Below, piece by piece: positions 1 through 8,348 of a stretch of 39,641 nucleotides of DNA. The notes below the pieces were generated by a model. It saw only the letters and a list, made by a program, of their open reading frames with translations, was not told the origin of the DNA and did not search any database. The stretch's first letter is position 1. Every line of letters starts with the position of its first letter. The position numbers and the translations under genes were made by a program. The stretch is from NCBI RefSeq assembly GCF_028292925.1, contig NZ_JAQGLK010000032.1, forward strand, positions 1 to 39,641, given 5' to 3'. This stretch comes from Sphingomonas bacterium (GTDB lineage: Bacteria > Pseudomonadota > Alphaproteobacteria > Sphingomonadales > Sphingomonadaceae).

Positions 1-3000
1 CGGATCGCCCTGACCGATCTCGGCGATCTGGAAGGGCCGCCGTGCTGGCGCACCGCGGTCGGCCCGCGGGCAGGGCTTGAAGAGGATGATGCCGCCGAGC
101 CAGGCGGCGTGGTGCCGGACGGCGTAGTTCCGGACGGCGAGATCCGGGAGGAGGAAGCACCCGCCGCGGAAGCGCCCGAGCTGGATCCTGTCACGGCGCC
201 ACGGCCCATCCGGCTGGTCACCCTGACCCCGCGGCAGCGGCAGGCATGGCGCCGCCACTGGCAGGCGCAGGCCAAGCTGCTGGACCGCGCCATCGAACAC
301 TGGTTTGCCAGCTGCGCCGCCAATCCGAAACGGCGGTTCGATGCAGACGCCCTCTCCGCCCTGTCGGCTATTCCGACGCGTTGGGTGCGGCGCCTGATGT
401 TGAACGATCATGCGCCGGGCACCGATCGTGGCGCCCCGCCGAACCGCTTCAACCCGATGAAGCCGATCCCCGCTTTGCGTCCGCTCGTGCTCCGCTGCCG
501 TCAGGGCGAGACGGTGGAGATCCTCGTCGACAACTGCCTCAGCGAACGAACGATCGGCTTTCACCTCCAGGGAGCGGGTCTGTCCGCTGGCGGCGGCGAG
601 GGGGTGCGATATGCCGACGGCAGCTGGCTCGGCAGCAACGAGCGCAGCACCATCGCGCCGGGCGAACAGTGGACGCTGCGCTGCCATGCCGAACATCAGG
701 GCGTGTGGCCGATCAACGACCTGGCCGACGTGCGCGGGAGCGAGCAGGGCACCAATGTCCACGGCCTGTTCGGCGTCCTCACCGTCGAGCCCCAGGCATG
801 CCGCTGGCGGGATCCCGAAACCGGAGAGGATCTGACGGACGAGCCCTGGGCGGTGTTTCTGGATCTCGACATCATCCCGGACGACGAAAATATCGCCGAT
901 CCCCGCCACAGGCCGTTCATCGACTTCCATAGCGACGACGTGCCGAGGAGCTTCCGCGAGTTTACCGTTTTCATCCATGACGAGCCCGAGGTGCATTCGG
1001 GCCTCCACACGGTCGGCGAGCATAGCATCATGCCGCTGTCGTATCGTGCCGAGCCCATGCACAACCGCTTGCCCCACCGGATGCGCCGCCGGGTCGAGGA
1101 ATCACGGCAGAGGCCGTTCCCGCCGGGGCCTGGCGGCACCGATCGCAACGCCTTCGGCTGGCGGCTGGGCGACGAACTCGAGGAACAGTTCCTGACCGCG
1201 CGGAATTCGGGGGGCGAGTGGCTGGAATATGTCGCCGGGGAGGAGCAGCACCATAGTTCGTGGCTGTTCGGCGATCCGGTGACGCATGTGCAGCGCGCTT
1301 ATCGCGGCGATCCGTGCCGGGTGCGGCTGATCCACGCGGGGGTCAAGGAAACCCACGTCTTCCACCTCCACGTCCACCAGTGGCGCGCGGTTGCCAGCGA
1401 TTTCGCACCACCATCGGTGCACGGCACCGAACCCGACGGCACGCCCAGGCACAAAGGCTCGCAGTTGCTCGATTCGGTCACGATCGGGCCGCAGACGGGC
1501 ACCACCATCGAGCCGCTTTATGGATCGGGCAGCCGCCAGCACGCCTTCGGCGACGTCATCTGGCACTGCCATCTCTATCCGCACTTCCACCACGGCATGT
1601 GGGGGCTGTGGCGGAGCTACGATCGCGAGGTGACGGGCACGCGGCCCTACCCGGACGGCAGCCACTGCGCGCCGCTATGCCCCTTGCCCGGCCGCCCGCC
1701 CGAGTCTTCGACATTGCAGCTGCCGGGTTTTCCCTGGTTCATCGATGGACGTTTTCCCACGAAGTCGCCTCCGCCCCCGGTCGGCGATACCATCACGCCC
1801 GGTGGCAGGCGCCTGCTGCTGAAGATGCCGCGCGCCTCCGCGCTGGAGCGGGACGCGATGCCGCCTGCGTGCCGCAACGGGTCGCAGCCCGGCGCCGTCT
1901 TCGTCGATCTCGATGGAAAGGCGATGCAATGGAACGCCGCCGCAGGCCTGCCGCCGCCGCGCATCGTCAGCTACGATGTCGAAGTGCTGGCCGGGGAGGT
2001 GCAATATAACGTGGATGGCTGGCACGATCCGCGCGGCCACCGATACCGGCTGTTGGCGGCCGAGATACGCGAGCAGGATGCCACCGGCGCGTACCGGATC
2101 ACCTGCCGGCAGCAATTCGCGGCTGGCCCCGATCCGATCCCGCAGCCCCTGTTTCCCCGCGCCAACCACGGCGATATCGTCGAGTTGCGGAACCACAACA
2201 GCCTCGACCACTTCGCCGCCGATGCCTTCGATCACGGCCAGCTGCCCGTCGAGTGCGGCCTGCACGTCCACCTCGTGAAGTTCGATCCGCTCGCCGCGGA
2301 TGGGTCTTCGACGGGTTGGAACTACCTGTCGGGCGCCAGCTGCCGCAGCGTCGTGGGGCACGACGGGCCGGGCGAACAGCGCACCGTCAGCCTCCACCGC
2401 TGGATCATCGACGAGGAGTTCGGTCCCTGCTTTTTCCACGATCACCTGCTCGCCAACTTCCGCCAGAAGCATGGGCTGTTCGCGGCACTGATAGCTCAGC
2501 CGCACGGCTCGCAGTGGCTGCGCGCCGACGATCAGAGTGCGATCGCATGGAGCGATGCCGAAGCGGTGATCGTTCCGCCGGCCGCCACCGGCCTGCCGCC
2601 ATACCGTGAGGCGGGGCTCGCGATCGGCGATTTCGTGCCGCTTCTAGATCGCTCCGGCCGGCCTCTCAACCCACCGTCCACCCTGTCCGGCGATGACGAT
2701 CCCGGCAGCATGGCGGTCAACTACCGCTCTGCCCCGCTCACCTTCCGGGGAAGCGATCCATCCAAATGGTTCAGCACCAGCGCGCGCGCCCGAAGGAGCT
2801 TCGCCGGCGAACGGGGCGATCCCGACACGCCGGTGATCCGCACCTATCCGGGCGAGCGTTTGCGCCTGCGGCTGATCCAGGGCTCGCACGAGGAGCAGCA
2901 CAGCTTCGCGGTCCACGGCCTGCGCTGGCGCCGCGACTGGGGCAATCCGCGATCGCCCCTCGTCAACCAGCAGACCGTCGGCATATCGGAGGCGTTCACG

Positions 3001-4479
3001 CTCGACGTCGATCCGGCGGCCGGATCACCTTACGGGTCGGGGGACCATCTCTGGCACTTCAGCACCGCTGACGATCTCTGGCTTGGCTGCTGGGGGTTGA
3101 TCCGTTCGCTGCCGCCGATTCCCAGGAACACCGACGCCTTCGCGCCGCTGCCAGATTATGTGCGCACCCCGAAGGACGCACGGGACCGCCTGCGATCGGC
3201 CCGTGCGGCTCCCGCCATCGATCCCGCCCGGGTTCGCACTTTCGTGGTGGTCGCGCAGCGAACCGAGCACGAGTTCGCGGGCAAGGCGCTGACCGATCCC
3301 TGGGGCCTGATCTACCGGCCGGTCCCGTTCGACCAGGCGGATCTGGATCAAGCGATCGCGGAGGAGACGTGGCCGCTGAGCGAAGTGCCGCCGATCGACG
3401 AACCGCTCGTGCTGCGCGCGCGGTGCAGAGAGTGGGTGCGCGTGATCCTGGTCAACGACCTGATGGAAGAGGATGGCGGTGCCGAAGACGGGGAGGCAGG
3501 CGACATCGAGTTCGGCGTCGAACCCTCCCCGCCGAGGCTGCCGCTGGAGCATCTCGACGAACTCTACCGCCCCGATCGCCGCACGGTGAGCTCCCGTGTG
3601 TCGTTGCACGCCAGCCTGTTGCGCTACGATGTCGGCAAGTTCGACGGCAGCTATGTCGGGCGCAACCAGGACGGAACGGTTGCACCTCGCCCACGGCGGG
3701 GTGCCGGGCATGCCGGGCTGCACACCGCCGATGTCGAGATTCCGGGGGCCGTCGTTCACCGGGGCGATCATCAAGGGCGCAACTGGCGCGAATATTGGTG
3801 GTATGCGGACGAGGCGCTGGCACCCGATACGTGCGCCGAAGGGGCAGGGCAGGTCTGTTTCCTTCACGACATGGCCGACATCCGCAACCATCGCCACCAC
3901 GGCCTCATCGGCGCGCTGATCGTGCTGCCGGGCGACGTGACGCCCTATGTTCCGGGAGACGACATCGAGGCCTGGTCCGGGCTGGAGGCGGAAATGCGGG
4001 TGGGCGGCACGCGGGTCGCGCATGAGGCGGTCATGTTCTACCAGGACGGCCTTCGCCAGTTCGTCGGGGGGCATCCCGATCATCCGGTGCCGGATGCCGA
4101 CCCGACCGACGATCCCGAGGATAGCGGGCAGAAGGCGATCAACTATCGGACCCATCCGGTGCACCGGGGCGTGATATCGCGCGACGGGACAGCGCCGGCG
4201 CCTCTGGCGACCCTGGCGTCGCCGGGCACGCTCTGGTTGCGGGTGGTCGGCGCGAACGACAAGCCGCGCCAGCACAGCCTGACGGTCCATGGATGTGCCT
4301 GGCAGGATGCGCCGTGGGTGTCCGCTGGTCCGATGGTGGGTGCGATCTCCGGTATCGCGCCGTGTCGCGCCGAAAACGTCGTGCTGCACTTCCCCCATGC
4401 GGGGGATTACGCCGCCCGCACCGGAGCATTCCGCTGGGGAACCGAACATGGCGTCTGGGCGACGATCAAGACCTACTGA
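1..4479 (+). CDS. Giant multicopper oxidase-like protein, three tandem two-cupredoxin units (5' partial)
   Basis: The reading frame is open from base 1, so the N-terminus lies outside the window; a GTG at 109 is only an internal candidate start (1456 residues from there, used for numbering below). Cupredoxin motifs recur three times, at roughly 140-500, 650-1000 and 1080-1456. The third and fourth copper motifs are intact only in unit 1: HVFHLHVH at 416-423 and HCHxxxHxxxxM at 486-497, supplying type 1 Cys487, His492 and axial Met497. The first and second are intact only in unit 2: HVH at 719-721 and HDH at 777-779. All other copies are degenerate, for example WPIND at 200-204 and HDM at 1253-1255. 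All ten ligands of one type 1 plus trinuclear site are therefore present once. A copper-dependent oxidase is likely. Large bacterial relatives such as MnxG oxidise manganese, but the substrate here is unknown. No signal peptide can be judged. Confidence 0.85.
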   Translation, partial: RIALTDLGDLEGPPCWRTAVGPRAGLEEDDAAEPGGVVPDGVVPDGEIREEEAPAAEAPELDPVTAPRPIRLVTLTPRQRQAWRRHWQAQAKLLDRAIEHWFASCAANPKRRFDADALSALSAIPTRWVRRLMLNDHAPGTDRGAPPNRFNPMKPIPALRPLVLRCRQGETVEILVDNCLSERTIGFHLQGAGLSAGGGEGVRYADGSWLGSNERSTIAPGEQWTLRCHAEHQGVWPINDLADVRGSEQGTNVHGLFGVLTVEPQACRWRDPETGEDLTDEPWAVFLDLDIIPDDENIADPRHRPFIDFHSDDVPRSFREFTVFIHDEPEVHSGLHTVGEHSIMPLSYRAEPMHNRLPHRMRRRVEESRQRPFPPGPGGTDRNAFGWRLGDELEEQFLTARNSGGEWLEYVAGEEQHHSSWLFGDPVTHVQRAYRGDPCRVRLIHAGVKETHVFHLHVHQWRAVASDFAPPSVHGTEPDGTPRHKGSQLLDSVTIGPQTGTTIEPLYGSGSRQHAFGDVIWHCHLYPHFHHGMWGLWRSYDREVTGTRPYPDGSHCAPLCPLPGRPPESSTLQLPGFPWFIDGRFPTKSPPPPVGDTITPGGRRLLLKMPRASALERDAMPPACRNGSQPGAVFVDLDGKAMQWNAAAGLPPPRIVSYDVEVLAGEVQYNVDGWHDPRGHRYRLLAAEIREQDATGAYRITCRQQFAAGPDPIPQPLFPRANHGDIVELRNHNSLDHFAADAFDHGQLPVECGLHVHLVKFDPLAADGSSTGWNYLSGASCRSVVGHDGPGEQRTVSLHRWIIDEEFGPCFFHDHLLANFRQKHGLFAALIAQPHGSQWLRADDQSAIAWSDAEAVIVPPAATGLPPYREAGLAIGDFVPLLDRSGRPLNPPSTLSGDDDPGSMAVNYRSAPLTFRGSDPSKWFSTSARARRSFAGERGDPDTPVIRTYPGERLRLRLIQGSHEEQHSFAVHGLRWRRDWGNPRSPLVNQQTVGISEAFTLDVDPAAGSPYGSGDHLWHFSTADDLWLGCWGLIRSLPPIPRNTDAFAPLPDYVRTPKDARDRLRSARAAPAIDPARVRTFVVVAQRTEHEFAGKALTDPWGLIYRPVPFDQADLDQAIAEETWPLSEVPPIDEPLVLRARCREWVRVILVNDLMEEDGGAEDGEAGDIEFGVEPSPPRLPLEHLDELYRPDRRTVSSRVSLHASLLRYDVGKFDGSYVGRNQDGTVAPRPRRGAGHAGLHTADVEIPGAVVHRGDHQGRNWREYWWYADEALAPDTCAEGAGQVCFLHDMADIRNHRHHGLIGALIVLPGDVTPYVPGDDIEAWSGLEAEMRVGGTRVAHEAVMFYQDGLRQFVGGHPDHPVPDADPTDDPEDSGQKAINYRTHPVHRGVISRDGTAPAPLATLASPGTLWLRVVGANDKPRQHSLTVHGCAWQDAPWVSAGPMVGAISGIAPCRAENVVLHFPHAGDYAARTGAFRWGTEHGVWATIKTY

Positions 4480-4708
4480 TCGTCGGCCGTTGTGGGCTCG
4501 CCCGGATAATGCGCGGCGGCGGGCAGGATGTGAGGCGTTCCGCCGGGATGGGCATGGCCGACGCGGTGCACCGTCGGCATGGCCGAGTTCGCGCTGACGA
4601 CCTGCCCGGCGCGGTTTGTCCTGCTGCCGCGAAACGGGATGGGATGAGTTTGCCCGCCGAACCCTTCTGCACTAGCAGCGGCGGGATCAATTCGCGTGAG
4701 GAACCGAC

Positions 4709-5713
4709 ATTTCGACCAAGGCCGAACACCAGCCGCATGCGTGGCATGCCGACCATCTGAGGCTTGCCGTCGAAGCGGCTGGCGTCGCGTTGTGGGCGTG
4801 GAACGTCGATGATGATCGCTTCACGATGGACGAACGCGGCTTTGCGTTGTGGGGGCTGCCGTGGCGCAATGCAGTCACGTTCGAGCAGCTTTCGGAGCAC
4901 ATCCATCCTGCCGATCGCGATCGCGTAAGAGCCGCCTTTCAGGCGACGCGCGCAATCCTGGGGCCGTACGAGAGCGACTTCCGGATCATGGTGGGCGAGG
5001 AGATCCGCTGGATCGCCGCGCGCGGCGAGGGTGAGGATGTCGGCATCGTGGGCCGAACCATGTTCGGCATCTTCCTCGATGTAACCGGCCGCAAGCAGGC
5101 CGAGGAAGGCCACGAGCTGCTGGCGGGCGAGATGAGCCACCGCGTCAAGAACCTGCTCGCCATCGCCGCCGGGCTGACGGAGATCACGTCCCGCACGACG
5201 GTGACCAAGACGGATATGGCGCGGGAACTGATCCAGCGGCTGACCGCACTGGGCCGCGCCCATGATCTCGTCAGGCCGCTGCCGCAAAACCAGGGATCTG
5301 CGGCGCTGCTGGGCGATCTGATCGCGGTTCTTCTGGCTCCCTATGACGATATGGGCGCATTCAGCGGACGTATCCGGGTGGCTGTCGAGCGGATGGGCGT
5401 CGGCGAAGCGGCGGCGACCAGCCTTGCGATGGTGGTGCATGAACTTGCCACGAACTCGCTCAAATACGGGGCGCTCTCGTCCGAAGCGGGCACCCTCGAT
5501 GTCTCGTCCCGCTCCTGCGGCGAGGAGCTTGCGCTCATCTGGATGGAGCGCGGCGGGCCGGCGGTGGAGGCGCCGACCGGCGCGGGCGGGTTTGGCAGCG
5601 AACTGGTCCAGCGCAGCGTGGCGCGTCAGCTTGGCGGAACGATCGACTATAATTGGGCGGAGGGCGGCCTGATCGTCACCCTTCAGCTCGATCGAACGAA
5701 GCTCAAGGGTTAA
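4709..5713 (+). CDS. PAS-domain HWE-family sensor histidine kinase
   Basis: Numbering is from an ATT at 4709. A PAS fold occupies about residues 15-128, followed by the kinase core. The H-box EMSHRVKNLL has phospho-acceptor His144, the N-box is VVHELATNSLKYG (about 243-255), and the HWE-type WxE is Trp278/Glu280. It is probably a soluble cytoplasmic sensor, as there is no membrane segment. Start choice is unusual. The frame contains no ATG or GTG upstream, and the first conventional candidate is TTG 4790. That start would cut off LRLAVEAAGVALW, the normal first PAS helix. A GAGGA at 4698-4702 lies six bases before ATT 4709, giving a start MSTKAEHQ. The frame is closed by TGA at 4697-4699. No response regulator is adjacent. 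The family is certain; the exact start is not. Confidence 0.85.
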   Translation: MSTKAEHQPHAWHADHLRLAVEAAGVALWAWNVDDDRFTMDERGFALWGLPWRNAVTFEQLSEHIHPADRDRVRAAFQATRAILGPYESDFRIMVGEEIRWIAARGEGEDVGIVGRTMFGIFLDVTGRKQAEEGHELLAGEMSHRVKNLLAIAAGLTEITSRTTVTKTDMARELIQRLTALGRAHDLVRPLPQNQGSAALLGDLIAVLLAPYDDMGAFSGRIRVAVERMGVGEAAATSLAMVVHELATNSLKYGALSSEAGTLDVSSRSCGEELALIWMERGGPAVEAPTGAGGFGSELVQRSVARQLGGTIDYNWAEGGLIVTLQLDRTKLKG

Positions 5714-5787
5714 CCGCCCGGCGCCCGGCGCGCGCGCATTGCCATGCGGCGCGAACGCGGCGCAGGCGGCCACGACCGGGCCGGACC

Positions 5788-7176
5788 TCAGCGGCCGACG
5801 GCAAGGATATCGAGCGGCGACCAGCCGCCGCCCATCGCCTGGTACAGCGCCACATGGCTGGTGAGCCGGTCCGTCCGGGCCTGGACGAGCGAAAGCTCGG
5901 CGGTCAGCAGGCTGCGCTGGGCATCCAGCTGTTCGATGTAGGCCGAATAGCCGGCACGGTAGCGGTTCGACGCATTCTGCAGCGCGCCGCGGGCGGCTTC
6001 GGTCTGGCGGAGGAGCTCGGCGGCCTGTTCGCCGGTGCGGCGGACGCCGGCCAGTGAATCGTCGACTTCGCGGAAGGCCACCAGCGCCGCACGGCGATAG
6101 GCGAACGCGGCCTGGTTGCGGCGTGCGGCGGCGGCTTTTTGCTGCGCGGCAAGGCGGCCGGCATCGAAGATCGGGGCAAGGATGCTCGCGCCGAGCGAGA
6201 ACAGCCCGACCGGATCGGACAAGGCGGTCGACAGGACCAGGCCGGCGGAACCCGTCAGCGCCACATTGGGAAGCATCGCCGCGCGCTGGCTGTCGAGCAG
6301 GCGATCGGCGGCGACCAGCGTCTGCTCCGCCTGGAAGAGATCGGGCCGGCGGCGCAGCAGATCGGCGGGCAACCCATCCGGTATCGCGGCCGCCGCCAGA
6401 TCGTCCAGCGGGCGGCCGCGCGGTATCGCGCCGGGTGCCTGACCCGTCAGCAGGGACAGCGCATTTTCCTGGCGGCTGATCGCCAGCTCGGCGGCGGGCA
6501 CCAGCTGCGCGGTCGCGCTATATTCTCCCTCCGCCTGCCGATATTCCAGCCGTGAGGAATAACCTGCCTCGTAGCGCCGGCGCGCGATCCGCAGCGCATC
6601 GGCGCGTGCGGCCAGCGTCGCCCGCGCTATGGCGAGCCGTTGATCGAGCGCGCGCAGCGTTATGTAGCCGGACGCGGCACTCGCCGCCGTCGCCAGCCGC
6701 ACCGTATCGCGCGCGCCCTCGCTGGCCAGTAACTGCGCGCGGGCGGCGCGGGAGGCGAGCCGGAGGCGACCGAACAGGTCCAGATCGTAGCTTGCGGTCA
6801 CCGCCGGCTGGGCGACCAGCGCGCGGCTCGGAGTGCCGAGCGGGCTGAGCGACTGCCCCTGCGCCTCGGGGAGCGCGCCGCCGATCTGCGGCGATAGCTG
6901 CGCGCGCGACAATGCCTCGGCCGCGCGCGCTTCCTCCACGCGGGCCGCCGCGATCTCGATGTCGATGTTGCTGGCCAGCGCGCGCGAGACGAGCGCGCTG
7001 AGTGCCGGATCGCCGAACGCCTGCCACCACCCGGCCCGGATCGCACCGCCCGCGGGCAATTCCGTCCGCCAGGATGGCGGCGGGGCGATGGCCGCGGCGG
7101 CGGGCCCCTCCGGCCGTTTGCCCGGCAGCGTGCAGCCCGCCAGAGCGCCAGCGGCAACCAGGGCGGCGTACCTCAC
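5788..7176 (-). CDS. NodT-type outer-membrane efflux lipoprotein (TolC-like)
   Basis: The 462-residue protein is an outer-membrane factor of the RND/MFS tripartite efflux type. The N-terminus is a lipoprotein signal with lipobox LAGC (residues 12-15). The body carries two related alpha-hairpin segments rich in Ala, Arg and Glu, and the C-terminus has the family signature LYQAMGGGW. It starts at GTG 7176, and this codon overlaps the stop of the upstream adaptor gene (GTGA, 4 bp), so translation is probably coupled. It would form the outer-membrane channel for the EmrA/EmrB proteins encoded just upstream. Drug, organic-acid or aromatic export is plausible; the substrate cannot be read from the sequence. 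Confidence 0.9.
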   Translation of the reverse strand: MRYAALVAAGALAGCTLPGKRPEGPAAAAIAPPPSWRTELPAGGAIRAGWWQAFGDPALSALVSRALASNIDIEIAAARVEEARAAEALSRAQLSPQIGGALPEAQGQSLSPLGTPSRALVAQPAVTASYDLDLFGRLRLASRAARAQLLASEGARDTVRLATAASAASGYITLRALDQRLAIARATLAARADALRIARRRYEAGYSSRLEYRQAEGEYSATAQLVPAAELAISRQENALSLLTGQAPGAIPRGRPLDDLAAAAIPDGLPADLLRRRPDLFQAEQTLVAADRLLDSQRAAMLPNVALTGSAGLVLSTALSDPVGLFSLGASILAPIFDAGRLAAQQKAAAARRNQAAFAYRRAALVAFREVDDSLAGVRRTGEQAAELLRQTEAARGALQNASNRYRAGYSAYIEQLDAQRSLLTAELSLVQARTDRLTSHVALYQAMGGGWSPLDILAVGR

Positions 7177-8348
7177 CGCAGCGGTGGACCGGGCGAGATG
7201 TCGATATGCGCCTGCACCGACATGCCCGGGCGCAGCCGCTGCGCCAGCTTTTGGTTCGGATCGATCCGGATTCTGACCGCGATCCGCTGCGGCACCTTCG
7301 TGAAGTTGCCGGTCGCGTTGTCGGGCTTGAGCACGGCGAACTCGCTGCCCGTCGCAGGCGAAATGCGCTCCACCCGGCCGGTTATGCGGGCATTGTGCAG
7401 GGCATCCACGGTGAAGCGGGCCCGCTGCCCCACGGCGATGCCTGCGGTCTGCGCTTCCTTGAAGTTGGCGATCACCCAGACGTCTGCCGGCACGAGGAAC
7501 ATCAGCTGCGATCCGGCCGTGACGTACTGCCCCGCGCGCACGCCGACTTCGCTCAGCTCGCCCGCTTCAGGCGCGCGGATCACGGTGTTGGCAAGGTCGA
7601 TCCGGGCGAGGCGGAGCGCGGCCTCCGCACCCGAGACCCCGGCCTGCTGGCCACCGCGGCCGACCTCGACGGTGCGGATATCCTGCCGGGCGATCTCGCG
7701 CGCGGCCCGCGCCTGCGCCACCCCCGCCTGGGCCTGGCGCAGCGCCGCCAGCGTCTGATCCCGTTCCCGCAGCGAGACCGATCCGTCCTGCACCAGATCG
7801 TCCACGCGGTTCATGTCGGCCTGCGCGCGCATCAGCTGCGCGGCGGCATTCTGGACGGCCGCATCCTGCGCCTGCAGGCTGGCCGCGCGGCTCGCCGCCG
7901 TCTGCCGGCTGTTGGCGAGCGTCGCTTCCTGGCCGGAAAGCGCGGCCTGCGCCTGATCGACACGCTGCGCGTAGATGCGCTGATCGATCACCACCAGTGG
8001 CTGACCGGCGCGGACGGTGGCAAAATCGCGCACCAGCACGCGGGCGACGTAGCCGGAAACCTGCGGCGCGATAACGGTCACGCGGCCGCGCACATAGGCA
8101 TTGTCCGTCGACTCCGCGGCCGTCGTGAATGGCCAGATCCGCCATGCCGCAAGCACCGCGACGATGCCGGCCAGCGCGAGCAAGGCGATGACGAGGAGCG
8201 CCGGGGAGGAGAGGGCCGGCGGCGCCCAGCCGGACCCGGTGGGGGCGGGCGGAGCAGCCGGCGCCCTGGCCGCATCCTCCGCGATCTTTTCCTCTGTCCG
8301 CGGTGTGGCGGAAACGGCGGAAGGGGCGGGTTCGCGCCTGTCGGTCAC
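7173..8348 (-). CDS. emrA: EmrA-type HlyD-family periplasmic adaptor
   Basis: This 391-residue membrane fusion protein has a Pro/Ala-rich cytoplasmic tail of about 48 residues. One membrane helix follows (about 50-69), then the lipoyl-like half motif around TVIAPQVSGYVARVLV. A long Ala/Gln-rich coiled-coil hairpin comes next, and then the second lipoyl/beta-barrel part (NTVIRAPEAGELSEVGVRAGQYV). It bridges an inner-membrane MFS pump and an outer-membrane channel. Both ends overlap neighbours by 4 bp: the GTG start sits in the emrB stop, and its own stop sits in the GTG of the NodT gene. The three genes thus form a tight operon. The N-terminal tail before the helix is longer than in E. coli EmrA and is low-complexity. 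Confidence 0.92.
   Translation of the reverse strand: MTDRREPAPSAVSATPRTEEKIAEDAARAPAAPPAPTGSGWAPPALSSPALLVIALLALAGIVAVLAAWRIWPFTTAAESTDNAYVRGRVTVIAPQVSGYVARVLVRDFATVRAGQPLVVIDQRIYAQRVDQAQAALSGQEATLANSRQTAASRAASLQAQDAAVQNAAAQLMRAQADMNRVDDLVQDGSVSLRERDQTLAALRQAQAGVAQARAAREIARQDIRTVEVGRGGQQAGVSGAEAALRLARIDLANTVIRAPEAGELSEVGVRAGQYVTAGSQLMFLVPADVWVIANFKEAQTAGIAVGQRARFTVDALHNARITGRVERISPATGSEFAVLKPDNATGNFTKVPQRIAVRIRIDPNQKLAQRLRPGMSVQAHIDISPGPPLR

Noticed and set aside
3025-4449. Long 474-codon minus-strand ORF inside the multicopper oxidase gene
   Set aside because: It is antisense to clear cupredoxin motifs, has an Arg/His-rich non-protein-like composition, and no ribosome site; it is a high-GC shadow.
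4293-4760. Small plus-strand ORF spanning the end of the oxidase gene and the region before the kinase
   Set aside because: It overlaps the oxidase C-terminus in another frame and runs across the kinase N-terminus; no ribosome site or recognisable domain.
5714-5787. Possible bidirectional terminator between the convergent kinase and NodT genes
   Set aside because: The 74 bases are GC-rich with short self-complementary runs but no defined stem-loop and T-tract.
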